Source of the DNA: Ctena decussata
Lineage: Eukaryota > Mollusca > Bivalvia > Lucinida > Lucinidae
NCBI GenBank assembly: GCA_963989385.1
Contig: OZ022502.1
Coordinates: forward strand, 9,005,001-9,069,000
Reading direction: 5' to 3'
DNA: 64,000 nucleotides
The notes under the pieces are model-generated. The model was not told where the DNA came from and ran no database searches. It saw nothing but the letters and a program-made list of their open reading frames with translations. How positions within the stretch are numbered: the first letter of the stretch is position 1; every line of letters begins with the position of its first letter. Below, in pieces: positions 13,101 to 25,478 of this stretch. The position numbers were made by a program, and so were the translations under genes.

Positions 13101-15989
13101 ATTAAGTGAGCGGCGTATTTTTTATTAAATTAAGGTAGCTGAATGACCGGTTTGGTCACATCTTAAGGGTTTTTGGCTTAGCAAAGACAATAATTCTAAA
13201 TTGGTTGATTTGATGCTTAACGTCCACGGTAAACAACTAAGGTCATGTCGGGACGGTCAGTTAACCTAACCACACTATTCCTGGGCAGGCTTAGACCTCC
13301 TAAGCGGTTAACCAGTACTAAGTGCACATACTTTCGCCAGTAACTGACAACTGCCCTTCTTGAATCAGCGGAAGGAGAAACGAAAGTATGTGGCCAGACC
13401 GGGATTCGAACCCAGGACCTCTGACTTACGAGTCAGGTGCCCTACCGATTGCGCTACCCGGACCGGCAATAATTCTAAAGGGCACAGTGAAACGGGAAAG
13501 AGAAGAAGAGGTAGACTGAAGAGGATGTGTGAAGACAATATGAAGGAATGGACAGGGATGGACTTTGCTAGCACAACTAGGGCAGCTGAAGACAGGACTA
13601 TGTGGAAGAGGATTATTGTAAAGCCATCTGTGGTGCCCCAACGACCTTTCAATGTTACGGGACAGGCTAGACTAGACTGTTGGAAACTACGTAAAGCTGC
13701 AAGTCATAGACCCTAGCAGTCACCGTTTTTTTTTAATGCTCGTTGAGGTGCGTCAAAATAATTATTATTTCTATGTCTTATTTAAGGTAAAGCTGCTGGT
13801 GACGTCAAGAACGGAGATTCAGAAGTTTCCCATTCTAGAAGTAATGCGTCTTGATAAGCTGGACTTACAGCCTTTCCCGTACGAAGATGCTGTCGAATTA
13901 TTGCGCAAGACCGTGAGGCCTGTAAGTAAATACTCTAGTTACAAACTGTAATCTTGTTGGCGGAAACATTTCGTTTAAAAAAAAAAAGAGAAAAAAATAA
14001 AAAGAAATTAAAGCCAATTATAGAGATAGTCTGAAAATCAGTTGTTGTTTTTTTATAAAACTTGATTTGTTATAATTTTTTTTACTTTCGTTTAATTATC
14101 TCTGACTGGCCTTTATAACTGTGTAAATATCATGATTATTATTATTATTATTATTATTATTATGCCAGGTGTCTTGAATTTTCCTCATATTTGTTTAGCT
14201 ATGCTTCCTTTTGTTTTGGACCATTTTATACTGAACCCCGGAATGGACATATTTCACCCACTTTTTTTACAGACTCATTCTTTGCATATACAGTCGCTTA
14301 GGTCTCCAAGACATCTTAATGGTGTATATATGTAAAATGACTGTTAAATTTGTGTTTATGTTTTATGAGGACCATATGTGAGATTAGTATGTTTTGCTAA
14401 TTATGTCATCCTCTTGAAATAAAGACTTTATTTAACTTCGAAGTATGGCCAAAGTTTCTTCTTTCGAATGTGTTCTCTGCTCTTGAAGGAGATTTTTTTT
14501 AGATTTTAATTTGCAATACCCACCGTGTCTTGGCTGAAGTATTTTTTTCTAGTGCCCCCGTGTTAGTTTCTTTGTCGTCCCCTGAAGATGAATGTACATA
14601 AAATATATACTTTAAAATTCTTTATTTCATGGTCCTAACCTTTGCGGAGATAAAGCAAAACATTCTTTTTTCCAGGTTCAGCTGTCGGAGAATGAATGTA
14701 CATTTGTTCTAAGCTTTAGTGGAAACAGTCCGCTTGCGATTCGTGTTATATCAAAGACAATACAGGGATACTGTCAACAACATACCAATCTGACCATCGA
14801 ACAAATACTGAATATTGCACAAAAAAGTGGGGCCATGGCAGCTGTTTTGGACGTGATAAAGTATTCCTACGATTCGCTAGATGAAAAGCACAAAACTTAT
14901 CTTCTTACACTGTCAGTGTTTGAAAATTCAGTTTTTGAAACTGATGAAGTCGCATTCATGATACAACTATCATTTAAAGATACAATTATGTCGCTACTGT
15001 TTCTTAAATATAAAAATCTTGTAGAAATCGAGCAAGACATACTACAGAAGGGTGGGATACGCTTCCTGTATTGCTTACATCCTTTGGTTCTCACATTTCT
15101 TAATCAACTAAAGAAGCCAACTAATATTAAACATCTGTATCTTGAACTGATGATGAAGAAGATAGAGAATGTTGCAAATACACATAACGAACGTTTTGTA
15201 GAGGCTTTCTCTGTGTTCAGGAACCGAACGACAAGCATCAAAACATTATTTCTGTTACTGCAGCAAAAACCCATGACGTTTGCAATAATGCGATGTTCGT
15301 ATTTGTACAAGTTATCAGTTTTCTTAGGATCCCCTTCTAGTAGGGAAGACGTTTTGGAACGTCTAGCGAAAGAACATGACTCCAAGGGTAAGAAAACCTC
15401 CGCCCTGTACTGGATAGTGGTAACGGCCACTTCTTGTATTGATGATAACAGATGCGACCAGGCGGAGCAATACTTAGAAAAAATAAAAGAGGAAATTGAA
15501 ACCATCCGAACGTCAGATCCTAAACTGCTGTATGTACAGGGTGAATATTACCTCACTAAAGGCAGAATTTACAACAGCAAGAAGAATTATACAGATGCAG
15601 AAGAGGCTTTACTCAAAGCACAATGTTGTTTTCGGCAGTCTGAAGGCAGTGACAGTCGATTTCCCGAAGCTGCAAGGACGTTCAACGCACTAGGAAATAC
15701 CTACTTCAACCTGAAGAACTATAGACAGTCTTTGAAGTATCACCAAGAAGCTAGCGACCTGACGCAGCGACATCTTATTGATCGTACCAATCAAGACTTG
15801 TCTATTTATGTTTTCAATCTGGGAACAGTGAAGGCCGAGCAAGCTGAATACGAACGAGACTGCAATAGAGAGTTAGCTAATCAGTTATATCAAGGGGCTC
15901 TCGATGATTTTAATACAAGCATGGAAATAGATATCCGACTGAATCTTCAACGTATTCCAAGCTATCCTGTGAAGCTTCTCCGGAGGTAA

Positions 15990-16026
<37 letters not shown>

Positions 16027-19000
16027 TCTCTCTCTGTCTATGTCTGCCTCTCTCTCTCTCTGTACGTATTGTTTGCTTAGGGTTTAAGAGTAACTAGCCA
16101 TTTTTACTACTCGTATCTCGTACTGCTTTGACTTGAATAACAGAAAACAGTATTCGCATAAATTATTAAATTATTCTTCTATTCCTCATTTTCTTTCAAG
16201 GACTTGTTTTAGGTCAGTAGGTGATAACAAGATTGTTTTTATGTTCAGCTTAAGTTCACTAAGTGGCCGTATGCAGAAGCTACACCTAATGAGGTAATTC
16301 TGTTTTTTCCTGTATTTTGAAACATACTTTTACGAACGTAAAATTGTTTAAACCAGGTCAAGTCTTCATCGCCGAATGGGTAAATATGACGAAGCAATAG
16401 CTGATGCGAAAGAGGCTGTCAAATTGAGAGAAGACATTTATGGGAAGAATCACTCACTGGTTACCGATGCGTATTACTGTGTTGCAAATGTGCTGTACAA
16501 AAGATCTTTGAATAAAAAGAAAGGGACACACGGTAAATTTACACGTAGAGTAACTTGCTTTTAAGTGGAAATTGTCCTTAAGTCGAACAAATTGTCATTA
16601 ATAATATTTCATCTTGTTTGATCATCACCTTTCCAGACCAGATGTTACCATAAGCATAGCTTAAGCATACAGAAGTCCAAAGTTATTATACGACTAGTTG
16701 GCCTCTCTCGAGCTCTTTTTGAATTTCAGAATTTGGATATTCATAAATTTTGTTAATTGCTCGTATTATATGGAAATAGGATTTTCAGTCATCGAAATTT
16801 AATCTTTGTTGACTCAATCTGTGGCTGCTTGGTGCTCGAAAAGAATTTTTTTAGTCAAAATAATTAAAATTCAGATGTTTACACATTTAATTACTACAAA
16901 CCTAACCTATGCCATTTGGACGAGCACAGATTCGCCTTGATGTCCAACAAGGGCGTACAGTTTTTGAGACGTGTTGCTCACTGTTTCACCGGCAAATACA
17001 TTCAGTAACAGACTGTATGCTCAAACATTGTTTGTATCTTTTTTTATGGATGCAGTAGTGGTCTACAATTGTCATAAGTGAAGATAATCACACCCTTAGT
17101 GCGCCCCATAAAAACGAATGTGTTTCAACTTCCAGGAACTACAAGGTGTATTTATCTGCACTTCTGTACCTTTTCGTCTGTTGCTTATTTTCCTAAAATG
17201 TGTTTAATGTGGAACCAAATAAATTGATTGCAAGATATGCATCTTAAAATGCGGTTTCTTTGGACATCACAGACCCTGTATAAGTTTGTACCATAATAGC
17301 TGGATTAGGATATCTGTTCGACTCACGAGTGTAGAGACTCAGAGTTCCGAGTAATAATGTCAACTCTAAAATATGTTAGCGTTTTAAATAAGTTGAATTA
17401 GATCTAAGACTGTGCAAGGGATAGTACTCTATTTGACATTAGAATTAATTTGTGTAGGTGAATAACAACCCCACCCCATCCCCACCCCCATATTTTGTCA
17501 TTAGGTCTGTCAAGAATTTGACTACTTGGAGGTGGTGAAGGTGCGTAAGACTTGTACACACAATATTTCCCCATCCAAATAAGAAGTCGGTCAATAGTCA
17601 GGAACTGAGGCACAGGGCAGTACTAAAAGTTTTAGCGTCAAGGGAAAACTTACCAGCCTGCATTTAAAGATTTTAATATGTACGAGTACATTTTCGTGTC
17701 TTTTAGCTATTTTCGCCAGACCGGACCGTTTTTGTGACTTCCTGTTTGCTTTGTTTAAGGACGAGCTATTCCAAACTTAAATCTACTCTTGAAGGACAGT
17801 TTTTATACCTAGTGGAGCAAATTCGTTCCTTTACGTGTTGATGTCGATTTAAAAGGGTGCCGAAATGGAAAAATGAGAGCTGCCCCTCCTAAATGCGTAC
17901 TCTTAAACCTTAGTGGCTTTAGTATTAGGACAAAAATATTGAATATTAAAAGTCGAAGGAACAGTTTGATAGTGGTCTACAGTGCTATTTGTTCCAAAAG
18001 CAATTTTATACATCCTAAAACACTGAATTTTGACATTCAAATTTATGGATACCTACCGTAATTATTTTCTCCCTACAACCGTACCACCCGTCACCAAAGA
18101 TGAGGGGCTGAGAACATTTTGTTTTCGGTGCGTTTTCAGTCACCGTCGCGGTCTGCGTGAGAGCTTCTTCCTGTATGCTCGACATCTGTTGAGCAATAGA
18201 TGCATATTTCACCAAAGCTGTATGGATATATCATTGGGAGAAGCTTAAAACCTGATTTAAATTTGATGGCATTGATCTTTTTTTCAAGATCACAAGAAAA
18301 CTTGTTGGACATTTCAAAGTCAAGGTCCAGTATTTCCTAAAATGTTTCTTCCACCGCACTAGGTGAATCTTCATCTGACTAACATATTTATAGTATTTAG
18401 TCCCGGCAGAGAGATCACAGTGTTTAGGTGACCGTGATTTCGGTGTTAAGGTCAGTGACTCGTATGTATGATATCTCCAAAACCAATACGTCCTAATTTG
18501 CTGAGCATGCAAGGATGAATTGTTGGGACACCAGATTTTTGGTGAGCTTTGCCTCATGATTAAGGTTTTGGACATCTACGCACGATACTCCCCAGCCAGT
18601 TGTTAAATTTTCGCCAAGCATGCATATATCGTTGGTGAATTCTAAGAGCTGGTTATTTTTTGGTGACCTAGACCTTATTTTCAAAGGTCACAGGGGGGCT
18701 TATAATGTTATTGTTTTATCAATAGACGATGCTGTGTGGAATGTCCTGGACGGAAACATCTGTTTTGTCTGAATAAAAGTTAGTTAGTTATGTGTCCAAA
18801 TATATATTATGAAACTATAATTGATCCAATTTAGCTTCTCTAAATATAATGGTAGACACTTGAGATACATGTGAATATAATTATATCCCCGCTTTGAAAA
18901 AGTTGGGGGGGTATACAGGTTTACATCTGTCCGTAGTTCCGTCCGTCCTTCCGTAATTCCGTAACACTTTTTCGTCAAAGATATCTCAAGAACCGTAAAA

Positions 19001-22000
19001 GATAGAAACTTCATATTTGGTATACAGGGTGACAACGACAAGTTGTATCGTTGGATAAAGAACCGGCTGTCTCCTGCTTGTTCTTCCTTGTATTTGTTCA
19101 CTTTTCTTTCTCTCCACACTTTTTCGTCAAAGATATCTCCGCAACCGTATAAGATAGAAATTTTATATTTGGTATACAGGTTAACAACGACAAGTTGTAT
19201 CGTGGGATAGAGAACTGGCCTTCTCCTATTTGTTCTTTCCTGTATTTGTTCACTTTTCCTTCTCTCCATGCATTCAGAACTGTAATTTTTCGCAAGAGAT
19301 TTCTCAGCAACTGTTCAAGGTGGAAGGTTTATATTTGTTATATGAGTTGACAATGACTTGTTGTATTGTGGGATTGAAAACGGGCAAATCTTCTGCTTGA
19401 TCTTCCCTGCATTTGTTCACTTTTCTTTCTCTCCACACTTTTTGTCAAGATATCTCTACAACGTATATGATAGAAAGTTTAAAATTGGTATGTAAGTTAA
19501 CAAGGACAAGTTGTATCATGGGATAGAGAACCAGCCTTCTCCTATTTGTTCTTTCCTGTATTTGTTTACTTTTCTTTCTCTCCATGCATTCCATTCAGAA
19601 TTGTGATTTTTCGTAAAAGATTTCTCAGCAACTGTTCAAGGTGGAAGGTTTATATTTATACCCCCGCTTTGAAAAGTGTGTGTGTGGGGGGGGGGGTATA
19701 CTGGTTTACATCTGTCCTTCCGTCCCTCCGTCCGTCCGTCTGTCCCTCCCTCCGTCCGTCCTTCCCTCCCTCCCTCCGTCCGTCCTTCCGTCCGTCCCCT
19801 TTAAATCAAATTTTTCGTCAAAGATTTCTCCACAACCATATAAGCTAGAATGGTCATATTCGGCATACAGGTTGTATCGTGGGATTGCAAACCAGTCTTC
19901 TCAAGCTTATTTTTCCCTTTATTTGTCCAATTTTCTTACTTTCTATACTTCGAATAATGAATTTTTTGTCAAAGATTTCTCCACAACCATTCAAGGTAGA
20001 ATAATCATATTTGGAATGAAGGTTGATGATGGTGTGTTGTATCGTGGGATTTTAAACCAGCCTTCTCCTGCTGATTTTGCCTTGTATTTGTCCAATTTTC
20101 TTACTTTCTATACTTTGAATAATGAATTTTTTGTCAATGATTTCTCAACAAACATACAAGCTAGAATAGTCATATTTGGCATACAGGTTGATGACGGTGT
20201 GTTGTATCGTGGGATCCAAAACCAGCCTTCTCATGCTTATTTTTCCCTTTATTAATCCAATTTTCTTTATTTCCATACTTTGAATAATGAAATTATTCGT
20301 CAAAGATTTCTCCACAATCATTCAAGCTAAAATGGTCTTATTTGGCATACAGGTTGATGACGGTGTGTTGTATCGTGTGATTTCAAACCAGACTTCTCCT
20401 GCTTATTCTTCCCTGTATTTGTCCATTTTTTTACTTTCCATTCTTTGAATAAACAAATTTTTCGTCAAAGGTTTCTCCACAACTGTGCAAGATAGAGAAG
20501 TCATATTTGGTATGCAGGTTAATGACAACTTATTGTATTGTGGGATTGAGAACACACGGTCTCCTGCTTATTCATCCCTGTATTTGTCTGATTTTTTTTC
20601 TCTCTTTACATTGAATAATGCAGTTTTTGAGTGGCCACCTTTCGGGAACAAGCTGCTCACTCGGTTGGCCATATGTTCTCTGTATCTTGATTATTTGTAA
20701 TCTTAGTTGTTTCCAACTATGGTTTGAGGGCTGGATTTGGGTTTTGATTGTTTCAGTTCCTGGTCTTTGCATACTTTTTACTTTTGGTATACATACAGAT
20801 TGTTAACAACTTACTATATCGTGGGATTGCAAACCAGGTGTATCTGGCAATTTCTTCCCTGTGCTTGTCTTTACACTGAATAATGCAAGTTTTCGTAACA
20901 TATTTCACAACAACCCTTCAAGATAGAATGTTCATATTTGGTATACAGATTGATAACGACTTATTGTTGGTGGGATTGCAAACCAGGTGTGTTTGGCATA
21001 TTTTTCCCTGTATTTGTCTGATTTTCTTTCTCTCCATACTTTGAATAATAAACAAAGATATTTTATCAAAGATATCTAAGCAGCCATTGCAAGTTAGAGT
21101 AGGGATTTTTTGTTTGCAGGTTGATGACAACTGATGTCTTGTTGGATCAAGTACCAGCCTTCTCCAGCTTATTCATCCCTATATTTTTCCAATTTTTCTT
21201 TCTGTCCTTACTTTGAATTGTGCAATTTTTCTCACAAATTTCACAGCATCCCTGCAAATTTGAATCTTCATATTTGGTATACATATTGATAAGACATATG
21301 TCTTACATGCATTTATCATTTTTTCTATCTGTCTGTGTGAAATCATTCCATTTTGTATTACATAGAAAGGGATTTATTGATATTTGATTTACATGTTGAG
21401 AATTAGTTCTCTCTCTCTCTATACTTTATGTGACGAAAATAATAGCATTTGATTAAAGCAGTTAAGCGGGGGTATAGTCGGATTCTCCGACAGTTCTAGT
21501 TTGATTTTGGATAAATGTCAGTTATAGTAAACTATACATTCTGGAAAGACGAATCCTTCTGAAGTGAGTTTAACATCAAAGAAACGTAAGCAACCTAGCC
21601 GGTTTCTTGAGCTCGTGAGTGTTAATGCGACGTTCAACACTTCCCACACCCTTGAGCACTGGCTGCAGCAGAAAAGAAGCCTCTTTCAATGCTGTGAATT
21701 GCTGATCGAGGGTCAATGTTCCGAAGCACGAGGTTCCCGAGGTTCACGGTCTCCATACCAGTTAACATAGCTTAAACATTTTCATTGTACTTTGTGGTTC
21801 TTTGTCCAGATTCTCGATAGAAATGTTTGAAGCTATACGCAAGTTTTAATTGAAACTGTTTTCAAAATACAGCTCTGTCGCTGTACTACTGGAACATTTT
21901 TTCTTGCTGCAACATTTATTCTTCTTATTTTCAGCATCACGAAGAGAGATGGTGAAACAGGCATACGCTGTTTGCATAGAAATTGAAAACCAAATTCGAG

Positions 22001-25000
22001 AAGGGAGTAAACAGAATAAAGACAGTGAAGACATCTTGGTGCTGTACACCGACATTGTTACCAAGCTAAAGAGACAAAATATTAAAGCTCAAGTTAGAGA
22101 CTTTTGTACGGTAATAACCAATTTGTTTTTCCTGTTTGTGTTTCGTCACTTTAACACGTCTATACATATAAACCATGCGTAACATTTTACATCTAATCAT
22201 GTAGTTATTCAGGAAAGACCAAAATGCTTAAGTACAAAAACCCCAAAGATTAAGAAATATGTAAAATACCACCAAAAAGTAGAACAATACATTTGACCTA
22301 CATCATGTGACTTCAAACAATGTGGCATCGGCACTTAAGAGCAGTCTGATCAGAGCCTTCACTAGTTACCTTAGTCTTCTATGGATTTGGTCCAAGCCAT
22401 ACAGCCAACTATGAGGCCTCTATAGGCCCGGTGTAAACGATAAGGATGATGTAAATATCACACAAGAAAACATTGATTCAAAACATCAGCACGCCGGGAT
22501 ACTGAATTTTCCCACCTAAAGCTGTGGACATACTGAGGACCACTGACTGTAGCGAAGCAAATCTGTCTAGATTAGTTGAATTGATATTCCCCTAAAGTTC
22601 ACACTAAGACATTCTAAAGCAAACTCATTTGCGTTCACACTGGCAAGGATTTAATCTGGATTGCTAGTTCACTTTCTTGAGCTATGATGTTATGTATGTG
22701 ACTTTACTTGCCAAAATTTGCAGTCTTGAAAACTCTGAGATACTTTCTAGTAAATACAATTATGGCTGGATATGACCTTTATCTTCATCTTCCCTGAAAT
22801 TGCATATTGTACTTTTCATGTGCACCAAAGGTGAACCGTGCGCGAATAGTCAATGTCCGAATTACATCAAAGCCCGAACTCTGGTGGCAAATTGAGGTCC
22901 GTCAGGGGAAATATCCAATTTTCGATTATTATTACTTTAATCCAGAGAAACTCAGATAATCACAAACCTATTTTCCAAATCAACCAAGTGTTTCCTGTTC
23001 CTCAGCATGGCTGCTCAGATACATTTTTATTGTTTTCATCTATCATATATGAATCATAATAATTATATTAGTTAACCCCACCGGTAACCCCAAAACTTTG
23101 GGCCAAACCAAATTTTTCCGATGCATCTACACTTCACAAATTCAACGTTAAATAGATACGCTGGGCGCCTGCCCGGCGTATATGACAAGACTGACACATT
23201 GTTACAAGTTACATGATGTAGCTTGTAATAACAGACACACTCTTATATTTGAAGAAGCACTGCAACAAAAATGCCTTGGAATGGCTATAAGTCATTAGCT
23301 GACTTCAAAAGTATCACGAAGAAATTGCAACTTCTCCTAATTAATTATGTAATCTTTGGTGTAAACGAGAGCATATTAAGTGGAATGCTGAAAAGGTTGG
23401 AAATTTTATATTTTCAAAATCAAAAAACGACGTATTTCCTTATTTTCAAAATACTAACATATTACTGCGTAAATCTGAAATTAGTTTTCGTTATCTGAAA
23501 TTAGGTATCCAGAAATTATATAAGAGGTATGACTTGGTTCCAGTTGTTGTTTGACGGTTGCACTATATTAATACTTTGAAGTAGGAACTGAGTGGCATTG
23601 AGGCTAATGAACAGACTTCCGCAAAAGATAAGTCTGTCATCATTTCAATTCAATTCAATTTATTTATTTGGGCTCAAACGAAATGACCATATTTGTCTTT
23701 CAGCCTCTGAATTTGCTGCAATATAAGTCTTGATGAAGACCAAGAGAGATTTCCTACGTTCAACTGGGAACCGAAACTTCATAACCGGTCGTATAAGGCA
23801 CGATTCATTGCGAACTCTAGCTCATGCAGACAACCGAACTTTTTAAAATCGCTAACTTTTTATCTTACTGCCATCAAAACTCATGTTATTAAATATTGTG
23901 CAAAGTATATGAAAGGTCAAATTAAACCCTTTTTGGGTCAATTAAAATTCACGTGAGGTATTAAATAAGCTGAAATCGCGAGGTTTTCGTGCGTCCAGTT
24001 TGAGTACATATGATTGTCGACGTTATATACTACCTTGCACCACAATCTTATTACGGATAAACTAGTAGATATATCTGAAAATGTTTTTTGATTGGGAAGG
24101 CCCTTTTGATATTGCATGTAATGATAGTTGTGCTTTCTTCACCTCTGAAGCGGTCAGGAGTTATAATTTATGGTCTTGTCAGAAAGTGTGTGAAGCTCTC
24201 ACCTTTCTTTTGGACAATATTTATATTAGATTTTGCTCTAACTATATAGTGTATACACAAATTGTAGGTATTCCTATGGGCACTTATTGTGCCCCTCTTG
24301 TAGATGATATTTTTTCTTTTATGAGAGAGACTTCAGGCTGTCTCTTTCAGAGGATACCCAGTCAGAAGCTATTGAAGTTTTCAATTCTACTTCTCGGCAT
24401 GCAGATATTCTATTGAATATTGACAGTAACTTCTTTGAAAGCACGGTCAGTCAAATTTACCCTTCTGAACTTCGGTTAGATAAGGCCAGCGTCTCAGATA
24501 CCGAAGCCTCAATTTTGGATTTATCTAAATTGGATGGTTTTGTTTCAACTAAAATTTGCGATAAACGAGAAATTTTTTATTTTGATATTGTTAATTTTCC
24601 AATTTTCAGATGGCGATGTTCCACGTTCTAAATCCTATTGTGTTTATATTTCTCAACTTATTCGTTTTGTTTGAATGCCCTGTCATGTTGAGGACTTTAA
24701 TATTCGTAAAATAGTTTTAACAGCAAACTTCTCAAACAAGGTTATAGATATCATAAATTTCGTAAAGCGCTTTTAAAATTTCATCGACGGCATTTTGACT
24801 TATTGTCTAAATATAATGTCGGATTGAAAACATTTCTTCCGCAAGGCCTTTCGGAACCTGAATTTTATGGCGACTTGGTGTGTAAATTCAGAAAATATAT
24901 TGGTAAAATTGGCTTTCTTTAACATTTTAAGAAGATAAAAAATCGATTTAGAAAGTTTGGGTTTAATATAGATGTTTAGCAAACTGCATGCTTGATGGTT

Positions 25001-25428
25001 AAGCAAATCAAGGTGAACAGCTTTGCTTACCTCTTCGATTGCACGACGGTGGGTCGGGCCTCAGACTATATGAAGGCGCAAACATAAATTTAACTTAATA
25101 GAATCACAGACGGTCACATCCGTTCCTGGACGTCTTTGGTCCGGCCCACCGTGGTTTAACTGGGAGGTTTCTGCATTCCGGCGTTTCAGTATCACCATTT
25201 CTATGTCTCCTCATATTTGTTTTATCTTAGTTTTAATCTTTATTTCTATGTTCCTGAGATATGACACTCATGAGGTAGGAATCATACGCGCTAACTGAAC
25301 GACTGTCGTGAACCACAGCATAACCAAGGTCTAGACCACAAATAGGTATCCTCCCTCCCCGCCCTCCCCTCCAGTAATTTCATTGTTGCCTTCCCAAGAC
25401 GGTACTTTTTGGGGGTTTTCCCGGTATT

Positions 25429-25478
<50 letters not shown>

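Noticed and set aside
13380..13466. A tRNA gene (Thr-like anticodon CGT) on the minus strand
   Set aside because: A and B boxes are good, but the anticodon stem leaves a six-base loop, the acceptor stem has mismatches, and the segment is the head of a ~266-bp unit with a 13-bp target-site duplication, so it is a SINE.
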